Shown: piece after piece, positions 12,033 to 22,717 of the stretch
Position numbering within the stretch: the first letter of the stretch is position 1
Layout: the number at the start of each line of letters is the position of its first letter
Origin: Rhodamnia argentea
Lineage: Eukaryota > Streptophyta > Magnoliopsida > Myrtales > Myrtaceae
DNA length: 64,000 nt
Direction of reading: 5' to 3'
Assembly (NCBI RefSeq): GCF_020921035.1
Contig: NC_063154.1
Coordinates: 25,521,448 to 25,585,447 of the forward strand
Made by a program: the position numbers and the translations under genes
The notes under the pieces: model-generated
Told to the model about the DNA's origin: nothing
What the model saw: the letters and a program-made list of their open reading frames with translations, nothing else
Database searches by the model: none

Positions 12033-13307
12033 GTGATGAAGAATCTGCTGGACTTTCAATGGGTGCTTGGTATTTCATATGGTTGGTTGTTTTTGCCTGT
12101 GTAGTAAAGTTCCTTATCGACTTTACGCCATGGTCACGTCAGGCAGTCCTGGAACGAGCCAAAGCGAGTGCATGGCTTGGAAAAAAGGCGATGGTTAAGG
12201 CTTCATTTGCTTCCGGTGTTGTATCAGCGGCCATTGGAGATGACGGCACTTTGTGGGAAAGATGTCACACCTTCTAGAGTAGATGCACTTGCTGGAGAAA
12301 AGATGGTTCTGATGTGACTGTGTTCTTAAGGTAGGAAAGTATACGTCCCCGTGGCTATACCAGAGATGTGAGCATGTATGTCACTTCATGCTATGTGAAG
12401 ATATGTCATTGATAATGTTATGAAGAACTTTCTGGGTGCAAGGACTGAGGATACAAAATTATTTGGCTGGGGCTATTCAGCTGATGGTAGGTTAGGAAAG
12501 ACTGGAGGTCTGCGTTGGAATCTACTGCCAGTATGTCTGCCAGAGAAATACTGGGTCTAAGTTCAGCCAAAGAAGTTGCAGAGAAGCGGGTTTTAGAAGG
12601 CATGGACAAGGAGAAAGATACGCCAATATTATTGGAACCTTGTTTAGTTGAAGAGCTGAGAGGTGTTGAAGTTTTGGACATTGCATGTGGGCTTGACCAT
12701 TCCTTAGTTCTTTGCATTAAGTAAGAGTTTTCCTCATTTTTCTTTTCTTAAGTACATTGAGTTGAGAGCAGGATGAGCCGACAATTGAGCACAAATTACT
12801 TAGTGAGGGTGGCCTCTGCCAACTGGCTTGAGAGTTAGCTTCATTTAATTTTTTTCCACATTCTTCAGTTTAGATGAATGTTGATCTTGGATGGTGTCTA
12901 GCAGGAAAAGGTATGTCCCATATCGATACCATCAGGTCTTGGCTATTCCATAGCAATTTGCAAGGATGCATCATTGGATGCAGCCTCAGAATCCTCGAAA
13001 AAGATTGTATCCTGGGGATGGAATGAAAGCTGTAAGCTTGGTAGGCCAGGGCCCGAGAACCTTCCGCTGGTGGTCGACGGATTAGCAGGGGAATGTCCAG
13101 TGTCAGTTTCGGAAGGGCGCGTACATTCTATTGCTCTCACGTCCAAGAGACAGGCATGGGTATGGGGCTGCGGCAGAAATGGAAGACTTGGATTGGGAAG
13201 CTCCAAAGACGAGACCGAGCCAACTTTCTTAAGACACTTTAGAAGGTCTGGAAGTTCTACAGGTTGTGTCAGGTCTTGATCATAGTCTAATCCTTGGAGC
13301 TGAATGA
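12033..13307 (+). pseudogene. RCC1-repeat family gene relic, unit A
   Basis: Pieces of a regulator-of-chromosome-condensation-type beta-propeller are readable in order: ASFASGVVSAAIGDDGTLW (about 12203-12255), DVTPSRVDALAGEKM, KLFGWGYSADGRLGK (about 12457-12500), EELRGVEVLDIACGLDHSL (about 12652-12708), then KIVSWGWNESCKLGRPGPEN to RNGRLGLGSSKDETEPTFL (about 13004-13230), and SGLDHSLILGAE before a stop at 13305-13307. RCC1 blades are recognised by G.N..GQLG and DHS.AL motifs. Lesions: blade sequence is missing after GTLW (followed by an early stop), a stop follows AGEKMVLM, and a frameshift follows PTFL. Intron-like gaps remain, so it is a decayed gene rather than a retrocopy. Confidence 0.82.
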
Positions 13308-14893
13308 TCTTTAGTTTGAATGAGTAGCTTAACAACGTGGCTAGTAGTTTCTGTCTTGTCCTGCTCGGCGTCTCCGCTATGGAATTGTCTAGCTAACTCG
13401 TTACCTATAAGAGCGGGAAGTTGCATCTGAAGCCCCGCGGGAAGTTACACCTTAGCAGACATTGTCTCCCTTCCGATTCCTGATCTTCGAGACAAGAAGA
13501 ATGAAGAGACAAAGAAAACATGTGTAAACCCTTGATCCAATCCTGTGGCCATGGACACGGACTATCATCTGACATATGCTCGGTGGATCTTAATGTTTGC
13601 ATATCTATTACTCGCAGCTGCACACATTTCGCTTTCACATGCATGCTGATCCTTGCAGAAAGTCCTCATGTCCATTCCAAGCTGAAAGAAATTTTCTTGA
13701 GACTATTCTTTTGTTAGCAAGACCATTCGATCTGTGCTTGGCGTGGCGGCGATCTACCGCTTCCATTTTGAATTGGTGGTCATGGGATGGTGGGTACTCT
13801 TGTTTGAATCCATGGTTGCGCCGACCATAAGAATCCGATTTGAAGGGGACAGAAAAGGGCAGCAATCGACTGTTTCAATATTTTAGCAAAACTAAAGAGG
13901 GGACACATAAAAGGGTTGTGAGGGTCCACTTGAGTTTTATCGTAATCTATTCATTTGTTTTGTGACCGTATAATTTGATAATGTTTTAGAAGTGCGTAAG
14001 TTCTCATTGTAGAGATCTTACCTTGCAATGGTGAATTATCGATCCTTTTAATTCTATTCAGTGTAGTGCTTCATTTAGTATTTTAAAATTTTATTTTTTC
14101 ATTATCAACTATATTTGTTTACATGCGTCCGCAGTTTTTACTGATTTTAGGATGGAAAGGAGAACTGGCAGGTCCTGTCGTGCAACTTAACCTAATACAC
14201 TTGCTAGCAGATTTTGTGTGCTCCTATGTGCAAGTCTGAAGTTGTGGATACGATACTCTAACTTTTGCTTGAAAGTTTAGAACAAGGCGGTGCTTCAACT
14301 CCTGATTTGCTGGGGATTCATTTACAGACCTCTCATTCAGAGCGCTTACTTGCTCGTATGTAATTGCAATTTTACCCATAAGTTTGCTTTATAAGACTGC
14401 AAGGTTCCCTTAATAGCCTAGTTTCTCAAGCTTTTCTTCTGCCTTTTGCTGCTGCTGCTTGATGATTTGTCTCATATAGGGAGTTTAGGCTTTGAGAAAT
14501 CTTCTCGTGAGACCGTGGTTTTGATGATGGTTGACACCTAATTTTGTCGATCAGGTTAGATTTTTCTTATAAAATATTAAAAAGGCCAAAATAAAAATAA
14601 AACAATTAAGACAAGAATATATAAGTAGGCAATTTTCTTTTCTTAAAAATAAAAAAAATGAAAGGAAAAGAATAGCCCGCAAACCAGCCCTCGGAGCGGC
14701 TTGCGTACCGAACCGCACAGGGCCCAGCCTGACCCTTCTTTTTCTCACTGGTTTAGCCAATATCCCAGCCCACTAACGTTCACTTCCTCCCTCAAGTACA
14801 CTTCACCCACTCCGTCTCCTCGCTATCACTGGACATCAGTTCCTTCTACAGGTATCAATATGGGTCTTTGACCCTTTTTTATTCACTTGGATT
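13308..14893. other. Intergenic/3' flank, unit A
   Basis: No supported gene. The first part is probably the old 3' region of the RCC1 relic. From about 14530 the sequence becomes AT-rich (GGTTGACACCTAATTTTGTC), which reads like decayed LTR or transposon material. Confidence 0.45.
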
Positions 14894-15423
14894 TAGGAGT
14901 AAGCGGTTCTCAGTCCGGTCTCGTCGGTTTCCCATCAAAATCGAGAAATCGAATCGGTGGTCCCGGTTCCCATTTTTTGGAACCGCAAATCAGATCGGCC
15001 ATCCTTGGAACTAGGAACCGGACCGGACCATCGGTCCGGTCCGGTTCCAAAGCCGTTCCAAGGAACCTATGTTCATGAAAAAATTATGCACTTGTAACGT
15101 TAAAATCTTAATAGCAATTCAATAACATTTCACGATATCTGATAGATAGGGATGGACGCATTATGGACAATGCATTGGACAGTAACATTGGAAGCTCAAA
15201 AGGCAAATCAAACCCTAAGCCTAAACAAGTAAACATTAGGTTTACTTTTAAAAAAATTAAAAAAAAAAAAGACTGGTGCGATCCGATCCTGGGCCCTAGA
15301 ATTGAGAACCGGATCACTAAGTCACCGATTCCAATTATAGGAGTCGGGAACCGGACCGAATCCTTCTAAAATCGAGAACCGAACCATTGGTCCTAGTCTG
15401 GGCCTTTTTTTTGCTCACCCCTA
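14894..15423 (+). mobile_element. hAT-like non-autonomous element (MITE), unit A, 530 bp
   Basis: The ends are imperfect inverted repeats: TAGGAGTAAGCGG at the left, and TGCTCACCCCTA (reverse complement TAGGGGTGAGCA) at the right. They are flanked by an 8-bp near-duplication, CTTGGATT and CTTAGATC. 8-bp TSDs and TAGGGGTGAGC-like ends are typical of hAT elements. The interior is rich in GGACCGG and GGTTCC blocks. No transposase is present. The B copy lies at 41417-41897. Confidence 0.75.
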
Positions 15424-16889
15424 CTTAGATCATATATGGATTCAGCAAATTTTAAAAATGAGTCAAATATGGGTCTAAGCTTATGAAGCCTATTCAAATA
15501 TGGGTATTAACCCAACCCATTTTTGGCCCTTGGCCTGCAACTTTCCAAGCATCACTTGTAAATAGGCCTCAAGTATATTAATTTAATTTTTTATTTTTAT
15601 AAGTAAAAGAAAAAAAATTAAATTAAGAAATGTAAAAACTTTTTTTCGACCCACCGCTACGATCGCAGTCTCTCACCGCTGGAGAAAAAGGAAAATAAAA
15701 ATAAATAAAATGATAATTTTCTTAAAAATAAATAATAATTCAAAAAAAGTAATTTAGAAAAAAGAAATTAATTGGTTCTAAAAAAATTAAAAAATTATAA
15801 AAAATTTCAATTGCATGAAAGTGTTTTAACAATAACATTTTTCTTAATAAATTATACGAAACAACTCTTTCATGATTTACTTAAATATCAAAATATTTAA
15901 GTAATACTGATCGGGTGGGGTATAAGTTGGGTAGGGTATGGATCGTTAGATTTGTGCTGTATGAAAATGGGTCAAGGCGAGTTAAATGAGTTAATATGAA
16001 TCGAACCATATATCGACTCAAATCAAACCCGACCTGACCCAATCCATCTGTTTGCCACCTCTACTTCCTTCACCACCAAATCTCACCCACTCCACTATTC
16101 TCACGTTCACATTACCTCCAGTCGTCCTCTCACTTACGATCACCCATCTCTTCGCCCACTACCATCACTTCCCTCATCTGCTTTCATGTACACACGCAAG
16201 AAAGTAGACGGAGAACAAAGAGGGAACGAACAGGGGGAGAGAAAACAGAGGGAGAAGGAGAGAAAAATTGCAATTTTCGCGAACTTCCGGCTAAAACTAG
16301 CCAAAACTTTCAAATAGAGAGTGAAAGTACACTCCAAGTCCAAGATATTTACAACCATAGTTTGTACGTCCCTATGGATGTCGGGAAGCCCTCCAAAAGC
16401 CTCCCTGTTGAACTATCATATGCTACTCGTGGGTCAAGGTAAAGGCCTGAAATTTTTTCCAGATGTTGGGTGGCTGGTCACCGGTGAGGAATAGAGAGAG
16501 CTTTTAAGGAAAATGAGGGACATCTGAGGCAAACCGTCACTTTTGGGTTAAACTATAATACACCTAGTTTAAGAAGGTATCGTCAATGTGGCAAAATGCA
16601 ATCCGAGATTATGCTTTTGGATGCAAACATAACACCTTCGCGGTCAGTTTTCTTCCTTGCAGAACTCCTATTCCAGAGTTGAGGAGACCAACTTTGTGCG
16701 ACTTTAGGAGGCAATTTCTTGGTTTCTTTGGCTAAGAACCGCGTGACGCAGAAAATAGGAAGCCAGGTAAGCATCACAGATTTATATTTTTGCTCAATTC
16801 TGACAAGGGCTTGACCATAGAAAAGCTTGAGAAAAACCTACGAGCCTGCGTTATGCGGTGGCCTGTCCCTGCCTACTCCTCAGGGATGC
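15424..16889. other. AT-rich repeat-derived spacer, unit A
   Basis: No gene supported. It contains runs of AT-rich low-complexity sequence and a Gly/Ser-poor GA-rich stretch (16180-16290). It includes the first 180-bp copy at 16661-16840. The part from about 15813 is absent from B. Confidence 0.5.
16661..16840 (+). repeat. 180-bp direct repeat, copy 1
   Basis: A block starting AGAACTCCTATTCCAG and ending GAGAAAAACCTA recurs almost unchanged at 17697-17876. Confidence 0.93.
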
Positions 16890-18264
16890 ACTCAATGATC
16901 ATGAGTGATGCCTATGTCTCTCTGTCTACCTAGCGGGTGCCATGGTTGCCCGAACCCAATGAACCCCCTGTGGGACGAGTGGCTCCCATGTTCCCGTGGT
17001 GCACCCCATGGTGAAAGTGGAGTTCCATGTCACGGACAACGACGTGTTCGGGGCCGAGCTCATTAGGGTCGTGGGGATCCCAATGGCTAAGATCATGTGC
17101 GCCAACATGATCAATGACTGGTTCCCGCGGCAACTTCGGGAGCTCCCTCAAGCTCTACTCAGAACTTCACATCTCCATTCAATTCAGGCCGGTCAATGAC
17201 AACCCCTTCTACAAGGATGGTGTTGGGGCTGGGCCCAACTATGCGGGTGTCCCAAACACATACTTTCCACGTAGGAAAGGTGGGGATGTCACGTTGTACC
17301 AAGATGCTCATGTCCTTAAGGGCAAGCTGCCTCAGATTTTGCTTGATGATGGAAAGATTTAGGAGCAATGCAAGTGTGGGAGGACGGGTGCCATGCCATT
17401 TTGGAGGCCCACCACTTGATCTTCATCATTGGTTGGTCCATTTATCATCCTGTGAGGCTTGTGGGAGAGCCCACAAGAGAATTGCCCAATGGAGGAGAGC
17501 TTTCTTTGGGGGGAGCTCCCGAAGTACAAGTCCGAGGAAAGTGTCCGAGCGGTCGTGCTCATTTGGGATGACGAGACTTCACACGACATGTTCCTCTTGG
17601 AAACGGTATGCTTAACCGTCTCATATGTAATTAAGCATTGCTAGAATATGGAAATGTCCTCATGGTTTTAGGGATGATCGGAATACTGCTGGGTCGAGAA
17701 CTCCTATTCCAGATTTGAGGAGACCAACTTTGTGAGACTTTAGGAGGCAATTTCTTGGTTTCTTTGGCTAAGAACCGCGTGACGCAGAAAATAGGAAGCC
17801 AGGTAAGCATCACAGATTTATATTTTTGCTCAATTCTGACAAGGGCTTGACCATAGAAAAGCTTGAGAAAAACCTAAGGATTATCGGTTTATTAATGGTG
17901 CACAGGGATGGACTAATCGCTCTTTCTTTCGGCTAGCCTTCACAAAAAACAATGGGAGGATATGTTATGTAGTGGCTTTTTTTCTTGAATGAGTATCCTA
18001 ATCTATGGTGCAACCCAACGTTTCGCCAAATTTCAAATCCATGCTTTTTTGTTACAGAAAATCTGTACGTTTAATAACTTAGGAAAGATAGTTCTTTATT
18101 GAGATCTCTCCTCATTGAGACTCGGCATGTGCCATGTCGTCACGTAGGATGGTGTGATGCAAACACATGACGAAGAGACGAAGAAGTTTTTCTGTCATTC
18201 TGGCATCCGCTATGTGCTCACTCCTCGTTATGCAAGCACCAAACTTAACATTTTCAAGCAACTG
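16890..18264 (+). pseudogene. Phospholipase D (delta-type) relic, unit A
   Basis: Plant PLDs hydrolyse phospholipids to phosphatidic acid and have an N-terminal C2 domain followed by two HKD catalytic motifs. Here only N-terminal parts survive, in shifting frames: SDAYVSL and AGAMVART; C2 strands KVEFHVTDNDVFGAELI (about 17011-17062) and MINDWFP; NTYFPRRKGGDVTLYQDAHV (about 17247-17306); AHHLIFIIGWSIYHPVRL; and YKSEESVRAVVLIWDDETSH to the donor at 17605/17606. The next exon starts at 18148 after AG with DGVMQTHDEETKKFF and APRYAS-like TPRYASTKLNIFKQ, ending at 18264. Frameshifts and stops interrupt it, the second donor reads TT instead of GT, and no catalytic HKD exon follows. It is clearly non-functional. 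Confidence 0.88.
17697..17876 (+). repeat. 180-bp direct repeat, copy 2, inside the PLD relic's intron
   Basis: This is a near-identical copy of 16661-16840. In unit B the same intron position (about 47810-47951) holds different sequence, so this copy appears to have replaced the original intron bases in A. Confidence 0.93.
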
Positions 18265-19936
18265 TTATGTATCTTTAGATGTTTAGGTCAATTCGTAATC
18301 AAAATCTCACCGTTAGATTGCATAAAAAGCACTACTTTTGTTTTATATTACCTGATTATTCCAATCGGGTACAATTTCATAGAAAATGTATGCCTTTCAT
18401 CAGACAATCTACCAAAGTTTATTGATCTGTCTCATGCTGTCCTAGATGCATATCATATGTTTTCTGTCCTAATAACATGCATTTAGGACAGTTCTAATAT
18501 AGTTCATGGCGCTATTCATCAACAATAAGTGGTTTCTGACTCCGGCATCTTGCAGATAGACAAATTAGGGTGCCATGCATGGAATCTACATGTCCTACGC
18601 CTCCAATATCTTTTTTTTTTTTTGGTTCTATATAAAGAGGAAGCCGCTTTAAATAAGTAAATTATGGATTCATGAAATATCTGAGTACCCTCAACGATGG
18701 GGTAAGACACAAGTCAAAACACCGGATGGGTGATCCGGACATGAGATTATCGACACCAGCAATGTACGGAGTCCACACAATCATGTCTACGCATTAGTGG
18801 CTAACCCAAGATGAGGAAGTGCCTGTGATCTTTTGCGCAATTAACTACAATACTATTCGTTTTCTAGCTAAGGGTTAAAAATTGGGGTTCTTGCATATCT
18901 AATAGATATAATAACACAGTTAGTGGAATAGATGAACTTTTCACGAGCGGCATTAATAACCGTGTGAGCATCAGTTTTCAAGGTAGATTATTACGTTTAT
19001 GTACAGTCATAGGATAATCAAGGTGTTAATTCTCTAAAAAAATTCAATTTTAGTTTTTTATTTAATTCTTCTCTGAACTTTTTTATTTTGTGTAAAGAAA
19101 TCTACAATCTTCACTCTAGTCCTAAACCTGCCCATGGGTAAAAAAAAATCACCACTATATATTTCTTTTGTACTTTTGAGTACAAAAGACATGCATCCTC
19201 AGTCAATCCCAAACTCCCCGGCGAGTTGACTAAGGAGATCAAGGAGTTCAACATCATAAAGTAAACCATAAGTTGATAGCAGCTATTTCGCCGATTATTT
19301 CTACTCTCTTTTCAGGTTTATTGTCAATGAAATCTTCACAAAGCAAGTATTGTCTAGAGAAAGAAGAGAGAGATCTTGTAAATCGCTAATATTAAGAAGA
19401 GGAGCGATTTTCAGTTCGGTTTGGTTTGATTAAAATGAACTGAACCGGAAAAAGACAATTTATTTTTCCACCATCTGAACCGAAAACCAAACCAAGCCGA
19501 ACCGAAATGCGTGAAATCTTTGGTTCAATCAGGTTTTCACTTCGGGTTTTCAGCTTGGTTTTGTCACCCCCATCTGTGACCATGACGTAGGTAATTAGTC
19601 CATTAAATAAGAAATATAACATATAGAAACAATTCAAGAATTTCTAGAATGCCAACGGTAAATTTAATAAAGCCAAAGTTACTGGTACAACCAAGGAAAA
19701 TGTGTTTATTTCATGAACTTTCTTAAGTTGGTAAAAGTGTTCATCACAGCGAGTTCGATAAGCACCAGAAGCAAATTTCCTCCATAACCACATCTCGCTA
19801 TATTTCTACTTCTCCAGAACAAAACTAAAAATGAACCACATTATTCTCCAGAAACAAAGTAACTAGAGTTTGCGGGCCAATCTAGATGCAACCAGAAGCC
19901 TAAAGGATGCTATTGGTGGAAACGAGAATTTCCTTT
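18265..19936. other. Intergenic stretch, unit A
   Basis: No gene supported. It starts as former PLD intron sequence. About 19400-19580 has clustered CGGTTTGG/CCAAACC-type words suggesting a decayed inverted-repeat transposon. A short hairpin (CTTTTGTACT...AGTACAAAAG) lies at about 19166-19190. Confidence 0.45.
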
Positions 19937-21458
19937 TCACCTTTTTCTCTTCAACTGATCATCCTGATCAGCATGATCATCCTCTATTTCCAAATCCGGC
20001 AGATCTCCCAACCGCTGCAAGGTTTTTTGAAGGAGAAGATTCATCTCCTTTTGTATGTTTACTCCATAATCCTTGTCGGTCAACTCCCACAACTTCTCTT
20101 CAATAGGGTCATAGATCTTCTGCACTATGAAACCTGGGCTCTGTTTTCGATCAGGGATTTGCTTGTGAGCTGGAATGTAGTGGACGAGACACTTGTGCAT
20201 CACAGATTCTAGGGGAACGTCGTTTTGATGGAAACTATAAAAGAGTTTCCTAATGTCAAGCGACTGCCGACTCCCCCCACCTCCCTTTATCTTTGCCTCT
20301 TCAGGTCTGTAGAGCCAGCGCGCAGTGACCATCATGCTTCCGTTTGTCGTTTGTATAATATCCTATATATATAATCACATGATGGGTAACCAAATATTGC
20401 TCGTGAAAACATAATAGCAACCATGGGTACAAACTTTTCTACGACAATTGTAAAAGAAACAAAGTTTTTACAAGATAATAAAGAGAGAAGGCATTATTTA
20501 AAAAAAAAAAAAAACAACCAACCACCATAACTCACCACCTGTAGAACTCCTTGATACAAAAGCATCACGAATACTTATTGCATCGTAGAAGAGTGATATG
20601 TTTGATATTGTTCAAGATTTTGTGTTTTTGTTCAACATGGTGTCGTCCATCAGAACTTCCTATGCTAACTCACAATGATAACCATTCGGAAGGAAAGTGG
20701 AGAAAATTAAATTGGATTAGCATGTTCACTAATACTTTTCACGTAACTCGGAATGAGATTTCTGAGCCCAAAGAGGCAATGTACAAAAATGGATAGTTAC
20801 CTTGATAATAGCCACATACGGTTTATGACCTGTTTCAGCGGGATTCAGAAGTACAGTATCCTCCTGAATGATAGCCACAATACGAAAAGAAGAAAAGTTA
20901 AACTAAAGTCTGAAGAAGTAGGAAAGTAAGGACTTCCACCTTTGCTTGAAGGCAAGAGGTGAAGATTCTTTCTCCAAAGAGGATCATAACGTTAAGTTGT
21001 CTAAGCATTTATCCTGGATTAGATCCTATGGAAAAGGGGATGGAATTCAATTGCCAATTCATAGGGAAAAGACTTACGATCTTATATTGATCTCCCTTGT
21101 AAATGCACGCAATGTAATGGCTTTTCCTCGCCATCACCGCGCCGGAAAACTTCACCGGCTTGCCAACCGGCTTCGCATCCTCACCGGCTTCCTCCTCCTC
21201 TTCCTCTTCCTCCTCCTTCACGTTCCTTGCACTCTTCTCCTCTTGCCCACCCTCCTGATCAGCCTTGGGTTCACATCCGTGTCCATCCTCATCCTTGTCC
21301 TCATCCACAAGCTTCACCGGCTTCCGCCGCTTGCTCTTGGACCCGTCCTCATTCTCCACGTGATTCTTCAAGGAGCAACCAATTGGCTTCAAAGGATGCG
21401 GCTCGTCCTCCTCGTCATTGCTCCTCGGCAACTGTTTGAGCCTCGGATTCTTCGTCAT
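19937..21458 (-). CDS. BAH-domain protein, AIPP3/BDT1-like, unit A copy
   Basis: Three exons join in frame: 21458-21078 (127 codons, start MTKNPRLKQLPRS), 20863-20801 (EDTVLLNPAETGHKPYVAII) and 20362-19937 (DIIQTTNGSMMVTARWLYRP to DDQLKRKR, stop). The predicted length is 289 aa. Introns of 214 and 438 nt have GT-AG ends. The N-terminus is lysine/glutamate rich with an acidic run. The BAH fold follows: SHYIACIYKGDQYK, VLLNP, YVAIIKDI, ARWLYRPEEA, ELFYS-type RKLFYSFH and VHYIPAHKQIP. Arabidopsis AIPP3/BDT1 binds H3K27me3 and works with ASI1, EDM2 and CPL2 in repressing transcription and processing intronic heterochromatin. This protein is much shorter than AIPP3, lacking its C-terminal region. 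It is probably nuclear; the identity of the BAH family is firm and the precise orthology less so. Confidence 0.85.
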
Positions 21459-22717
21459 GGTGTCGGATGGACAATTTATTTTGCTTGGACCAGACAATTT
21501 ATTTGTGAGGAGATGTTTAACGACCCTGAATAAGATCATTTAGTACCCCAAGTTAACATCAATAGTAATTACAGATACTGAATAATATACAAGACAGAAA
21601 TAAAAAAGATTACCGAGTGAACCAGTACAGTTGTCATAGCGGAAGCATAATTAGATCAAGTGTTAATTGGCTTAATTAAATCATCCAAAATTACAGACGA
21701 AAGTCTAACTCTTAGAACAACTAAAAAGCATGCCCATGATCAAAGTAGAAGTGACATCATTGAGACAATCACGAAATGACAAGAACAGGAACATCTCAAC
21801 AGTGCTGAAATTGCTTCGAATTAGACAATGTACATGATGATTTCCTCCCCAAACCATATCAAGGAGACCAAATACAGCCTACAACTGCGCAATATTTTGG
21901 AACGAGGATATATATGTATTCTAATCGTAAATTACGCCAGCAGAAAAAAGAAACTACGGAATGTTACAAACAAACAAAACAAACAAATGAAACCGGTCAA
22001 GGCAGTTTTCGTATTGGGTCGGATATGTCGCATTTTAGCCCGCTTCTTACTTAGATGACTGACATTGAAGAGATAGGGGACAGAGTGCGAACAGAACGTG
22101 ACACGACCCCTCATCAGCACCTACACTAAACCGTTGAGCAAGGAAGGTCACGATTGAATGTCTAGGTGCTTATACGGGTCTAACATACTACTTGGATTTC
22201 CATACTTACAACAACTAACATTCATGAAGAGCGTTGCTATGAGAGCGTAATTTTTTTTTTTTCAAATTCTCGGTCTCGAAGACAAGCTCTAATTTCACAG
22301 CAAAATAGGGATGAATAGAAAAGGAAAATAAAGAAAAGATAGAAATTTAAGCACCGAGATGCTTTGGGTCCTTTTAAGTGGAGACTAATAAAGACAAACT
22401 TACAAATTGTCCGTTGTTAATGATACCATGAAATGAGGTTTTCGTCAATTTCATTTGTTTTGTCTAAACACGCTAAATGAATTACTACGACTCCATCACT
22501 TCATTGCAAAAACCCCATTTTTCCATCCAACGTAGTATACACGCAAGGTAGCTTATCCTACCCAAAGTCCTCTTGGCTCTTACCCTTCGCTAAACACAAA
22601 CCCAGAGTAGCACCTACCTCTTCTATTAGTGGTTAAGCAAGCACGCGCGTTTCAATTAAATGCAACCAAAATCCAATTAGTGTTAATTGTACGTTGATAT
22701 AGATTGTTCTTCGGACA
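21459..22717. other. Upstream of BAH gene and junction region A/B
   Basis: No supported gene. It contains a probable BAH promoter without a recognisable motif, and a poly-T run (22251-22262). A segment at about 22430-22717 resembles 4510-4720 in the same orientation and ends at the A/B junction. Confidence 0.5.

Larger units (their letters stand above)
1..22717 (+). repeat. Segmental duplication unit A (about 22.7 kb, left end at or beyond window edge)
   Basis: The sequence from base 1 onward re-appears from 22718 and, for its first 5 kb, again from 52512, in the same orientation and gene order. The copies differ by scattered substitutions, small indels and large insertions. Unit A holds LTR1, a broken small GRF-like ORF, the 12-exon minus-strand gene, an RCC1 pseudogene, a hAT-like MITE, a PLD pseudogene and a BAH gene. 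Compared with B it lacks LTR2, LTR3 and LTR4. It also lacks about 740 bp (B 22867-23605), replaced here by about 150 unrelated bases at 149-297. It keeps about 1.7 kb (about 15813-17503) that B has lost. Confidence 0.95.

Noticed and set aside
18510..18960. Possible continuation of the PLD relic with catalytic motifs
   Set aside because: No HKD motif or VGTLFTHHQK-like sequence found in any frame after the second exon.
20946..21533. 195-codon plus-strand frame rich in leucine (counterpart at 51072-51596)
   Set aside because: It is the antisense of the BAH gene's first exon; the Leu run is the mirror of the Glu/Lys-rich acidic stretch.
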